Of a stretch of 6,136 nucleotides of DNA, positions 1 to 5,623 are shown in pieces. The position numbers were made by a program, and so were the translations under genes. Source of the stretch: CAYVUV01 sp964455095. GTDB taxonomy: Bacteria > Desulfobacterota > Binatia > HRBIN30 > CADEER01. The first letter of the stretch is position 1. Each line of letters starts with the position of its first letter. The notes beneath the pieces were generated by a model. That model searched no databases and had not been told where the DNA came from. It saw nothing but the letters and a program-made list of their open reading frames with translations. Location of the stretch: positions 1 to 6,136 of the forward strand of contig CAYVUV010000086.1 of the NCBI GenBank assembly GCA_964455095.1, given 5' to 3'.

Positions 1-413
1 CACTGCGTGCCGCAGTCGGGGCTGGCGTTGCCGGTGTCGGTGTCGTCGGCGCAGTTGAAGGTCGCGCCGCTCTCGGTCCAGTCTTCGGTCAGGCGATGAA
101 CATCGACCTCGCTGCCGCTGCCCCAGTTGTTGTCGTTGAGCTCAATGAACACCTCGAGCGTGGCGGACTGCAGCGTACCCAACCCGACGGTCGTGGCGAT
201 GGCGGACTGATCGAATCGCACCAGGGCGCGGTTGGTTCCTGTCGGCTGAATGCGCAAGAACGTCGCGGTGCCCTCGTTCGCGTCGGGCAACGTGCCGCGC
301 AGATACGTGTCCGCCGTGGCGGAGAGGGTCTGCGCGCTGGCCCCGATGGGGAGCAACAGGAGGCAGAGGGCCGCCGCGATTCGCTTCAGCGCCGAGAGAC
401 GTGTGTTGTGCAC
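1..413 (-). CDS. Secreted DNRLRE-domain protein, 3' end outside window
   Basis: This is the N-terminal 137 codons of a larger secreted protein that runs off the left edge. It starts with GTG. An AAGGA Shine-Dalgarno sits 7 bases upstream, and a signal peptide follows at once: a basic start, the hydrophobic run IAAALCLLLLPIGASA, and likely cleavage after Ala27. Residues 31-137 match the DNRLRE (disaggregatase-related, carbohydrate-binding-like) beta-sandwich family. The seen elements are SATADTYLRG (31-40), NRALVRFDQSAI (61-72), SATLEVFIELNDNNWG (83-98) and VDVHRLTEDWTESGATF (103-119). Members are extracellular and often occur in multidomain surface or adhesion proteins; carbohydrate binding is proposed for some. 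The gene lies 37 bases downstream of the FG-GAP propeller gene on the same strand, so it is probably cotranscribed with it. The rest of the protein and any C-terminal anchor or dockerin-like tail are not visible. Family call fairly sure; ligand unknown. Confidence 0.85.
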   Translation of the reverse strand, partial: MHNTRLSALKRIAAALCLLLLPIGASAQTLSATADTYLRGTLPDANEGTATFLRIQPTGTNRALVRFDQSAIATTVGLGTLQSATLEVFIELNDNNWGSGSEVDVHRLTEDWTESGATFNCADDTDTGNASPDCGTQ

Positions 414-420
414 GGTCGAT

Positions 421-425
421 TCCTT
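421..425 (-). promoter_or_regulatory. Shine-Dalgarno for the GTG-started DNRLRE gene
   Basis: On the minus strand AAGGA lies 7 bases before the GTG at 413. It supports this GTG as the start, and a signal peptide begins immediately after it. The site falls in the 37-base gap after the stop of the upstream propeller gene, so ribosomes can load here independently on a shared transcript. Confidence 0.7.
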
Positions 426-450
426 TATCTGCCTTGGCTTTGCGCGTCGT

Positions 451-2034
451 TCAGTTGCCGGACACGAGCTCGATCACAAGCAGGACGTCGGCCGCGGTGA
501 CGCGCTCGTCACCGTCGACATCCGCGGCACTGCACTGAAACCTGAACACATTGTGGATGACGGCGTCGATGTCGGCGCTGTCGATGCGGCCGTCGCAATT
601 GGCATCGCCCGGCCCCAGCGCCATGGTGGTGGGGGTCGGGCTCGGGGTGGGTGTGCGCCCGCCGGTCGGCGTGCGCGTCGCGGTACGCGTGATCGTCGGC
701 GTGCGCGTCACCGTGCCCGTGCGCGTCACGGTGGCGGTGCGCGACGGGGTCAACGTGCGCGTCGCCGTCAGGGTGCGCGTCGCGGTCAGCGTGCGCGTCG
801 GCGTCGGCGTGACCGTTGCGGTCGGGGTCGGCGTGAATGGCGCGTCGGTGCCGTTGAGCACCACGGTCACCAGGTCCTGGAGCGAAGAGGTGGCGGCGAT
901 ATCGGGCTTGGTGTCGGCGTTGAGATTGGCGATGGTGAGATGGGCGAGCGAGTTGTCGCTGGTCACCACCTCGGCGGCGGTGAACCCACCCGCCTCATTG
1001 CCGGTGTAAAGCTGAGCTCCAACTGTGCCGAGCACCATCAAGTCGTCGATGCCGTCACCGCTGAAGTCGGCCAGGCCCGCATCGAGCGGTCCGAAGACAG
1101 GGGTTGCCGTCGGCAGGTCGAACACGCGCGGCGCGCTTTGCTTGTAGATGAATAGACGATTGCCCGAACGGCTGAAGATCAAGACGTCGCTCAACGGCCC
1201 GCCGTCGACATCCGCGACGAGCACCGCGGACGGGTCGGTGACGGCAGCGAGCTCGACCGCAGGCGCGAATAAGGCGGCTGTGCCGCTGCCGTAGAGAACG
1301 TAGGCGCGCTTCGTGTCGGCATCGGTAGCGACGATGTCGGGTGAGATGTCGTCGTCCTGCCGCGCCACCGCGGCGCGCGAAGGGTTGGCACCGACGGCGA
1401 ACACGACGTCGTCGTCGAAGGTGCCGTTCGGCAGACCGGGCAAGACCGAGACGCGGCCGACCAGCGTGCCGTTGAAATTGAACGCGTGGCACACCACCAG
1501 ATCGATCACGCCATCGCCGGTAGCGTCGGCCGCCTCCAGGCACTGCGGAAACAGGCCCTGCAGGCGATACACGGTCGGTTGCTGCGGGAATCCGCCCTGG
1601 CCGTCGTTCAGGTACACCAGCACCGCGGCGCGGACCAGAAAGATGGAGTCGAACTCGTCGACGGCGACGGCGACATCCGTGCGCTGGTCATTGTTGAAGT
1701 CGGCGGCCGCGATGGCGTGAACCGTGTAGGTCGAGCCGATCGTTTTGGTGGTCTCGGGGAAGAAGCTGCCGAGGCCGCGATTTAACAGGAACGAGAGCGA
1801 GCCGCCCATCTCACCTGCCTCGTTGCCGACGATCAGGTCGAGGCCAGATTGGGTGTCGATCGCTCCCGCCCCCACCCCGACCGGCGAGCCGTCGGTGTGG
1901 TAGGTCGCCGGAGCGCCGAATATCGGTGCCGCAACCGCCGCCGACGGCAGGCAACAGCAGGCCGCCGCCAAGCCCAACAAGAGGCAGAACCGCCCGGCTC
2001 GCCTCCCCCCGGGCGAAATAAATCTCACACGCAT
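451..2034 (-). CDS. Secreted FG-GAP/VCBS seven-bladed propeller with Thr/Pro linker and dockerin-like C-terminus
   Basis: Predicted secreted protein of 527 residues. The start chosen is the ATG at 2034 (MRVRF). It is followed by a basic stretch and a hydrophobic core FCLLLGLAAACCCLPSAAVAA, with likely cleavage near residue 36. The frame stays open upstream to a GTG at 2256, but that extension (74 residues, Arg/Pro-rich) would overlap the divergent gene and hide the signal peptide, so it is rejected. Residues about 50-400 carry seven FG-GAP/VCBS-type units marked by Asp-rich calcium-loop motifs. They lie near 58, 112 (DFNNDQRTD), 170 (DATGDGVIDL), 225, 275, 323 (DFSGDGIDDL) and 370, giving a seven-bladed propeller. 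Residues 401-470 are a Thr/Pro/Arg-rich linker. Residues 476-525 hold two EF-hand-like loops, GDANCDGRIDSADID and DVDGDERVTAADV, resembling a dockerin. No catalytic motif is seen; a binding or adhesion role is inferred. The first gene of a probable two-gene unit with the DNRLRE gene. Confidence 0.88.
   Translation of the reverse strand: MRVRFISPGGRRAGRFCLLLGLAAACCCLPSAAVAAPIFGAPATYHTDGSPVGVGAGAIDTQSGLDLIVGNEAGEMGGSLSFLLNRGLGSFFPETTKTIGSTYTVHAIAAADFNNDQRTDVAVAVDEFDSIFLVRAAVLVYLNDGQGGFPQQPTVYRLQGLFPQCLEAADATGDGVIDLVVCHAFNFNGTLVGRVSVLPGLPNGTFDDDVVFAVGANPSRAAVARQDDDISPDIVATDADTKRAYVLYGSGTAALFAPAVELAAVTDPSAVLVADVDGGPLSDVLIFSRSGNRLFIYKQSAPRVFDLPTATPVFGPLDAGLADFSGDGIDDLMVLGTVGAQLYTGNEAGGFTAAEVVTSDNSLAHLTIANLNADTKPDIAATSSLQDLVTVVLNGTDAPFTPTPTATVTPTPTRTLTATRTLTATRTLTPSRTATVTRTGTVTRTPTITRTATRTPTGGRTPTPSPTPTTMALGPGDANCDGRIDSADIDAVIHNVFRFQCSAADVDGDERVTAADVLLVIELVSGN
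625..834 (-). repeat. Degenerate repeat encoding a Thr/Pro/Arg linker
   Basis: This stretch encodes residues 401-470 of the propeller protein. It is built from short degenerate units (TPT, TLTATR, TVTRT), with the 18-base TLTATR-type unit repeated in tandem. On the plus strand it reads as recurring GTGCGCGTC and GCGGT words. Such linkers separate folded domains in secreted proteins and can be O-glycosylated. The regular Arg about every six residues or less is unusual beside ordinary Pro/Thr linkers. Length variation by slippage or recombination is plausible but cannot be judged from one sequence. Confidence 0.75.
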
Positions 2035-2056
2035 CCATGAAAGTCCGATGTTCGGT

Positions 2057-2086
2057 ATCCTAAGGTGCGAGACAGCCTTTTGGCAA
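2057..2086 (-). promoter_or_regulatory. Candidate sigma70-type promoter for the FG-GAP propeller gene
   Basis: On the minus strand TTGCCA (2086-2081) and TAGGAT (2062-2057) are separated by 18 bases. They resemble -35 and -10 boxes, with 5/6 and 4/6 consensus matches. Transcription would start near 2050, about 16 bases before the ATG at 2034. No strong Shine-Dalgarno is visible before that ATG. This is a consensus match only, and promoter preferences of this lineage are unknown. Confidence 0.35.
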
Positions 2087-2136
2087 GACATTATCCCGCA
2101 GGTTTGCGGCATATTTGCTTGATTCTCTTGCCGCAA
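2082..2136. promoter_or_regulatory. Nested inverted repeats between divergent genes (possible operator)
   Basis: Three overlapping inverted repeats occupy the divergent intergenic region. They are GGCAAGA (2082-2088) with TCTTGCC (2126-2132); CCGCA (2096-2100) with TGCGG (2105-2109); and TTGCGGCA (2104-2111) with TGCCGCAA (2129-2136). The last is a perfect 8-base match with a 17-base spacer. The position between two divergently read genes of similar architecture suggests a shared regulator site, or alternative hairpins in a leader. No regulator gene is in the window. Confidence 0.35.
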
Positions 2137-2158
2137 CTTTCGCCTTTCCCTTATAGAC

Positions 2159-2163
2159 AGGAG
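2159..2163 (+). promoter_or_regulatory. Shine-Dalgarno of the YVTN propeller gene
   Basis: AGGAG lies 5 bases before the ATG at 2169 and 11 bases before a second in-frame ATG at 2175. Either could be used. The proteins differ by two residues ahead of the signal peptide, so the choice does not change the product in a meaningful way. Confidence 0.6.
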
Positions 2164-2168
2164 CAGCG

Positions 2169-3374
2169 ATGGTGATGACGAGACGGCGACCGGTCCGGGG
2201 GTCTGGCGGGAGCGTCCCGGCGGGGGCCTGGTGGGCCGTCTGGCCGCTGGCGGCACTGCTGGTCGGCCCGGCTGCAGCCCAGCAGTGCCTGTACGTCACC
2301 AACCAGCTGGCCGACACCGTCTCGATCGTCGATCCGCAGGCTGGAGATGTCAGCAGCACGGTCTCCCTCGCCGACAGCCTCTGTGTGCCGAGTTGCCAGC
2401 CGAACGGCCTGGCCGTCCGGGCCGATGGACGCCGGGCCTACGTCGCCAACTTCGCCGCGGGCACGCTCTCGGTCATCGACCCGCTGGAGGGTACGGTGCT
2501 GGAGACGATCCCGGTCGGCGTCTCGCCCACTGACGTCGCCCTGACACCGGACGGCAGCACCGCCTACGTGGTCAACTTCGGCTCCAATGACGTCTCGGTG
2601 GTCGATACGGCCTTGAACACCGTCATCACGACTATTGCCGTCGGCGCCCGTCCGACCAGCGCGGCGGTGGCGCCGGACGGCTCGGTGGCCTACGTCGCCA
2701 ACGGCAACGACGACAACGTCTCGGTCATCGACGTCGCCTCGAACACCGCAGGGCCGCTGATCACAGTGGGTAACCGCCCGACCGGATTGGCTTTTCATCC
2801 ATCTGGGGACATCGCGTACGCGGCCAATCAGGACGATGCGTCGGTGTCGGTGATCGATGTCGCCGGTCAGCAATCCACCGCGACCATCACCGTCGGGCGC
2901 GCGGCCCGCGGCATTGCGGTGGCACCCAACGGGGCCGTCGCCGCGGTGACCAATCTGGCGGACGGCACCCTGTCGCTGATCGACACGGAGAGCGAAATCG
3001 CCAACCCAGTTGCGGCTGGCACGGCGCCAATCGCCGTCGTCTTCAGCGCCGACAGCCAGCGCGCCTACGTCGCCAACTTGAGCGCCGACACCATCGCGGT
3101 CGTCGACGTCGCCACCGCCATGCCCGGCACCGCGCTGCCGGGCGGCGGGACCCAGTTCGACATCGCCATCGCCGACTGCCCGCGCGCTTGCCGCGGCGAC
3201 TGCGACGGCGACGGCGCCGTCACCGTCGCCGAGCTCATCCGCGGCGTCAGCCTGGCCCTGGGCAGCACAACCGTCGAGGCGTGCACGGCCGCCGACGTCG
3301 ATGCCTCTGGCCAGGTCGCGGTCGACGAGCTCGTCGCGGCGGTGGCGGACGCGCTGGGTCGCTGCGCGGAGTAG
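2169..3374 (+). CDS. Secreted YVTN seven-bladed beta-propeller with dockerin-like C-terminus
   Basis: Predicted secreted protein of 401 residues. A signal peptide spans about 1-37 (basic start MVMTRRRPVR, hydrophobic core WWAVWPLAALLVGPAAA, cleavage before QQC). Seven copies of the YVTN/YncE-type propeller unit follow, each with the pattern Y-V-x-N-x(5)-V-S-V-I-D, starting near residues 42, 91, 133, 175, 217, 259 and 300. They are joined by V-G-x-x-P-x-x-x-A-x-x-P-D-G strands. Seven copies are enough for one complete seven-bladed propeller. Residues 337-399 are a Cys-containing double calcium-loop domain. The first loop is GDCDGDGAVTVAEL; the second, DVDASGQVAVDEL, is weaker because Gly replaces an expected Asp/Asn ligand. 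YVTN proteins are extracellular or periplasmic and mostly of unknown function; some resemble the heme d1 propeller, but no heme-binding motif is visible here. The gene is divergent from the FG-GAP propeller gene and convergent with the dehydrogenase. Confidence 0.9.
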   Translation: MVMTRRRPVRGSGGSVPAGAWWAVWPLAALLVGPAAAQQCLYVTNQLADTVSIVDPQAGDVSSTVSLADSLCVPSCQPNGLAVRADGRRAYVANFAAGTLSVIDPLEGTVLETIPVGVSPTDVALTPDGSTAYVVNFGSNDVSVVDTALNTVITTIAVGARPTSAAVAPDGSVAYVANGNDDNVSVIDVASNTAGPLITVGNRPTGLAFHPSGDIAYAANQDDASVSVIDVAGQQSTATITVGRAARGIAVAPNGAVAAVTNLADGTLSLIDTESEIANPVAAGTAPIAVVFSADSQRAYVANLSADTIAVVDVATAMPGTALPGGGTQFDIAIADCPRACRGDCDGDGAVTVAELIRGVSLALGSTTVEACTAADVDASGQVAVDELVAAVADALGRCAE

Positions 3375-3458
3375 GCCTTCAAACTGACTCAGTCCTCCGA
3401 AACACCCGGACACCCTTCGACGGGCTCAGGGTGAGCGGAAGGAGTAGTCCTTTGAAAC
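3368..3458. repeat. Imperfect direct repeat around the YVTN gene stop codon
   Basis: GGAGTAGgCCTTcAAAC (3368-3384, containing the TAG stop at 3372-3374) recurs as GGAGTAGtCCTTtgAAAC (3441-3458), 73 bases downstream, with one gap and two substitutions. The left copy of the REP-like palindrome lies between them. This could be a decayed duplication linked to insertion of the palindrome, or a chance resemblance. Confidence 0.35.
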
Positions 3459-3500
3459 CATGAAGAGGGGATCCGCTCATGCTGAGCCCGTCGAAGCATG
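3411..3500. repeat. REP-like palindrome pair, head to head, in a convergent intergenic region
   Basis: Two copies of a roughly 25-base element face each other. The left copy is CTTCGACGGGCTCAG, then GG, then TGAGCGGA (3415-3439). The right copy (3472-3496) is its reverse complement at all but the two central positions. Each copy is also a small hairpin: CACCC/GGGTG flanks the core TTCGACGGGCTCA at 3411-3433, and CATGC/GCATG flanks it at 3478-3500 (read on the minus strand). The flanks differ between copies yet stay self-complementary. The 32-base spacer holds a third hairpin, AAGGA-GTAG-TCCTT (3439-3452). This matches the layout of paired repetitive extragenic palindromes (REP doublets, REPINs). 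It lies 36 bases after the YVTN stop and 14 bases after the dehydrogenase stop, so it may act as a two-way terminator or mRNA stabiliser, although no T-tract is present. No REP-associated transposase is in the window. Confidence 0.8.
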
Positions 3501-3514
3501 GGGCGGGGTACTTT

Positions 3515-4339
3515 TCACATGTACGAACCGCCCGTCACCAACACCACGTGGCCGGTGACGAAGTCCGCCAGCGGCGAGGCGAGGAACAGCACCGGGCCCG
3601 CCGCGTCCTCGGGCGTGCCGGCGCGCCCCAGCGGGATGCCGCCGATGGCCATCTGGCGCATGCGATCTGGGATGCCCAGCTCGACCGTGTGGCCGTCGAC
3701 CTCGGCCTTGTGCGACTGGTCCTTGGCGGCCGTCAGGCGGGTCTCGATGAAGCCGTAGGCGACGGCGTTGACGGTGATGTTGAGCCGGCCCCATTCCTTG
3801 GCCAGCGTCTTGGTCACGCCGACGATGCCCATCTTGCCGGCCGAGTAGTTGACCTGCCCGGCGTTGCCGGCCACGCCGGAGGTCGACGACGTGTTCACCA
3901 CCCGCCGCATGACGCGCTTGCCGCCCTCGATCTCCTGCTTCGCCCAGTCGCGCCAGTACAGCGAAGCGGCGCGCAGGATGCGAAACGGGGCCGTCAGGTG
4001 GCAGTCGATCATCGCGTACCACTGCTCGTCGGACATCTTGTGAATCACGCCGTCGTACGTGTAGCCGGCGTTGTTGACGATGATGTCGAGCGCCTTGAAC
4101 TTGTCGACCGCGGTCTTGATCAAGCGCTCCGGAAACTCCTTGTCGGTCACCGATCCGACGCAGCACACGGCTTCACCGCCCGCCTTGCGCACCGCCTCGG
4201 CCGCTTCCTCGGCGACGTTCGGATCGAGATCGTTGATGACCACGCGGGCGCCGTGGCGGCCGAACATTTCGGCGACCGCGCGGCCGATGCCGCGGCCCGA
4301 ACCGGTGACGATGGCGACTTTTCCGTCGATGAGCTTCAT
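3515..4339 (-). CDS. FabG-like short-chain dehydrogenase/reductase (SDR)
   Basis: A complete classical SDR of 274 residues, expected to be a cytoplasmic NAD(P)-dependent oxidoreductase acting on a hydroxy/keto substrate, probably acyl or alcohol. The Rossmann cofactor motif is TGSGRGIG (12-19). Asp37 at the end of the second strand (VVINDLD) suggests a preference for NAD. The structural NNAG is at 89-92. By alignment to FabG the catalytic residues are Ser152, Tyr165 and Lys169 (NYSAGK). The position of the usual tetrad Asn is His114 (IDCHLTAP). A 20-residue stretch near 126-146 (WRDWAKQEIEGGKRVMRR) is longer than in FabG. The ATG at 4339 is chosen because GGAGG lies 6 bases upstream; a TTG six bases earlier has no room for a ribosome site. 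The gene lies 93 bases downstream of the HupE-like gene and probably has its own promoter. FabG (3-oxoacyl-ACP reductase) is the closest general match, but substrate cannot be assigned. Confidence 0.92.
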   Translation of the reverse strand: MKLIDGKVAIVTGSGRGIGRAVAEMFGRHGARVVINDLDPNVAEEAAEAVRKAGGEAVCCVGSVTDKEFPERLIKTAVDKFKALDIIVNNAGYTYDGVIHKMSDEQWYAMIDCHLTAPFRILRAASLYWRDWAKQEIEGGKRVMRRVVNTSSTSGVAGNAGQVNYSAGKMGIVGVTKTLAKEWGRLNITVNAVAYGFIETRLTAAKDQSHKAEVDGHTVELGIPDRMRQMAIGGIPLGRAGTPEDAAGPVLFLASPLADFVTGHVVLVTGGSYM

Positions 4340-4345
4340 GGGCAA

Positions 4346-4350
4346 CCTCC
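4346..4350 (-). promoter_or_regulatory. Shine-Dalgarno fixing the SDR start
   Basis: GGAGG on the minus strand ends 6 bases before the ATG at 4339. The alternative in-frame TTG start at 4345 directly abuts this motif and is therefore unlikely. Confidence 0.8.
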
Positions 4351-4396
4351 GTGATGCGGGTGGGATGGCGACGCGCCGCCGGCAGCGGCTGGCTGG

Positions 4397-4425
4397 GACA
4401 TATGAAAGGCCTGCCTGAGGGTCAA
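4397..4425 (-). promoter_or_regulatory. Candidate sigma70-type promoter for the SDR gene
   Basis: On the minus strand TTGACC (4425-4420) and TATGTC (4402-4397) are 17 bases apart, giving a strong -35-like and a moderate -10-like box. They begin just after the stop codon of the HupE-like gene. Transcription would start near 4390, leaving a 5' leader of about 50 bases that includes the GGAGG site. Consensus match only. Confidence 0.4.
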
Positions 4426-4432
4426 GACGGCG

Positions 4433-5623
4433 CTAGCCGAAGGTGCGGGTGATGAACCAGAAGACGCCCATGGTCAGCGCCGCGGCCGAGCCGTAGTCGG
4501 TCAGCGCCGACCTGGCGCGCTCATCCGCAGCGCGCGCCGCGAAGCGCAGCAGTAGCCAACACACCGCGATGACCGCGAGCTGGCCGAGCACGACGCCGGC
4601 GTGGAAGCCAAACAGCGCGCCGGCGAGTCGCGCGGCGGACGGCGCGGATTCCGCCAGCGCGCCGGCGAAGCCGAAGCCGTGCAGGAGCCCGAAGAGAAAG
4701 GCGATGGCGACGCGCTGCGGCGCCGGTTCGGCGCCGCGGCGCAGCAGGCCGAAGTAGCAGACGACAAAGAGCGCCAGACCACCCAGCGTCAGCGCCGAGA
4801 CGCGGCCGAAGCCGGCCGCCGCGACGCCCGCCAGCAGGGCGAGGGCGCCACCGAGGCCCCAGCGTACGACCGCGGAACGCCCGCCGGACAGCCAGAGGTT
4901 CTCCGCCGCAATCAGCGCCACCGACAATCCGATCAGCGCGGCGACCGGGACCGGATCGGGATGCAGATAGCCGAGCACTCCCACCGCCAAGGTGATGCTG
5001 TAGGCGACCGTGAATCCGGCGACGACTTTTGCCACCTCGCCGAGCGCGCCGCCGACCAGCAGCAAGACAAAGAGAAACGCCAGGTGATCATAGCCGGTGA
5101 GACTGCGCTCGACGCCGAGCCCGACGTACGCGCCGAGAGACAGGGCTGCCTGCGCGCTCTCGCCCAGGGGCCAGCTGCGCTCGGCGTCGGAGAGCATGCG
5201 TTCGCGCACCGGTGCGCCGGCGGTGAGGAGCCGCGCGAAGTGCAAGTGCGACGGCGCGACCTCGAGCAACACCGTGCTGTCGATGTGCAGGGCGCCGGCG
5301 TCGGGGCATTGCACGGTCCAGGTGAAGGCGATGCGCTCGGGGGCCGCTTCGGCGGGGCGCGGGCCGTCGGCCACGGCGCAGCGATCGCCGCCGGCGCGCA
5401 GCATCAGGTGTTCGGTCAGATAGGTGGCGAGCCGTTGGTCGGCGTCGGCCTCGGCTGCCCACGGAAAGCGCGAGACATCGAGGCGCGACAAGCGGACGGT
5501 CACGTCGGCGCGCCGGCCGGCGAGTCGCCAGGTCGAATACGAGATCGTCTGGTCGTGCGCCGCGGCGGGCGCACCGAGCAGCCCGGCGAGCAGCGCGCCT
5601 GCGATGGCGCCGCGCCCGATCAC
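4433..5623 (-). CDS. HupE/UreJ-type membrane protein with N-terminal periplasmic domain
   Basis: Predicted inner-membrane protein of 396 residues. A signal peptide covers about 1-22 (AIAGALLAGLLGAPAAA, cleavage before HDQ). Residues 23-165 form a soluble, presumably periplasmic domain with two cysteines (82 and 106) that could pair. Seven or eight hydrophobic helices follow from about 165 to 392. Family signatures are the segment GVERSLTGYDHLAFLFVLLL (170-189) with Asp179 and His180, the helix IGLSVALIAAENLW with Glu241, and GLLHGFGFA (312-320) with His315. This His/Asp/Glu set is typical of HupE/UreJ_2 proteins. Classical HupE/UreJ members are linked to nickel uptake for hydrogenase or urease, but this longer subgroup is functionally uncertain and no hydrogenase or urease gene is nearby. 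Metal transport is therefore only an inference. The GTG start overlaps the isomerase stop by four bases (GTGA), indicating translational coupling. Confidence 0.88.
   Translation of the reverse strand: MIGRGAIAGALLAGLLGAPAAAHDQTISYSTWRLAGRRADVTVRLSRLDVSRFPWAAEADADQRLATYLTEHLMLRAGGDRCAVADGPRPAEAAPERIAFTWTVQCPDAGALHIDSTVLLEVAPSHLHFARLLTAGAPVRERMLSDAERSWPLGESAQAALSLGAYVGLGVERSLTGYDHLAFLFVLLLVGGALGEVAKVVAGFTVAYSITLAVGVLGYLHPDPVPVAALIGLSVALIAAENLWLSGGRSAVVRWGLGGALALLAGVAAAGFGRVSALTLGGLALFVVCYFGLLRRGAEPAPQRVAIAFLFGLLHGFGFAGALAESAPSAARLAGALFGFHAGVVLGQLAVIAVCWLLLRFAARAADERARSALTDYGSAAALTMGVFWFITRTFG

Noticed and set aside
625..834. Regular short repeats considered as a CRISPR array
   Set aside because: The units are 6-18 bases, degenerate, without unique spacers, and they stay in frame as a Thr/Pro/Arg linker.
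250..1155. 301-codon plus-strand open frame
   Set aside because: It crosses the junction between two convincing minus-strand genes and reads the linker repeats as Arg/Gly repeats; no start signal or domain is visible.
2128..2157. TTGCCG-N18-TATAGA as a plus-strand promoter for the YVTN gene
   Set aside because: Transcription would start near 2164, inside or after the AGGAG site that the ATG at 2169 needs, so the box match and the ribosome site conflict.
2035..2256. 74-residue N-terminal extension of the FG-GAP propeller from a GTG start
   Set aside because: It is Arg/Pro-rich, overlaps the divergent gene, and would bury a good signal peptide that begins at the ATG at 2034.
2151..3413. 420-codon minus-strand open frame opposite the YVTN gene
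   Set aside because: Its translation is a low-complexity Asp/Gly/Arg/Val mix with no domain. It mirrors the repeated DNA of the YVTN gene, which has the clear motifs, so it is a high-GC shadow.
3477..4354. Two long open frames (plus 3479-4354, minus 3477-4166) over the SDR gene
   Set aside because: Both are out-of-frame shadows of the SDR, which has all catalytic motifs and a Shine-Dalgarno.
4375..4389. GCCGC/GCGGC hairpin in front of the SDR gene as a terminator or riboswitch
   Set aside because: A 5-base GC stem with no T-tract is expected by chance in such GC-rich DNA, and nothing else supports a structured leader.
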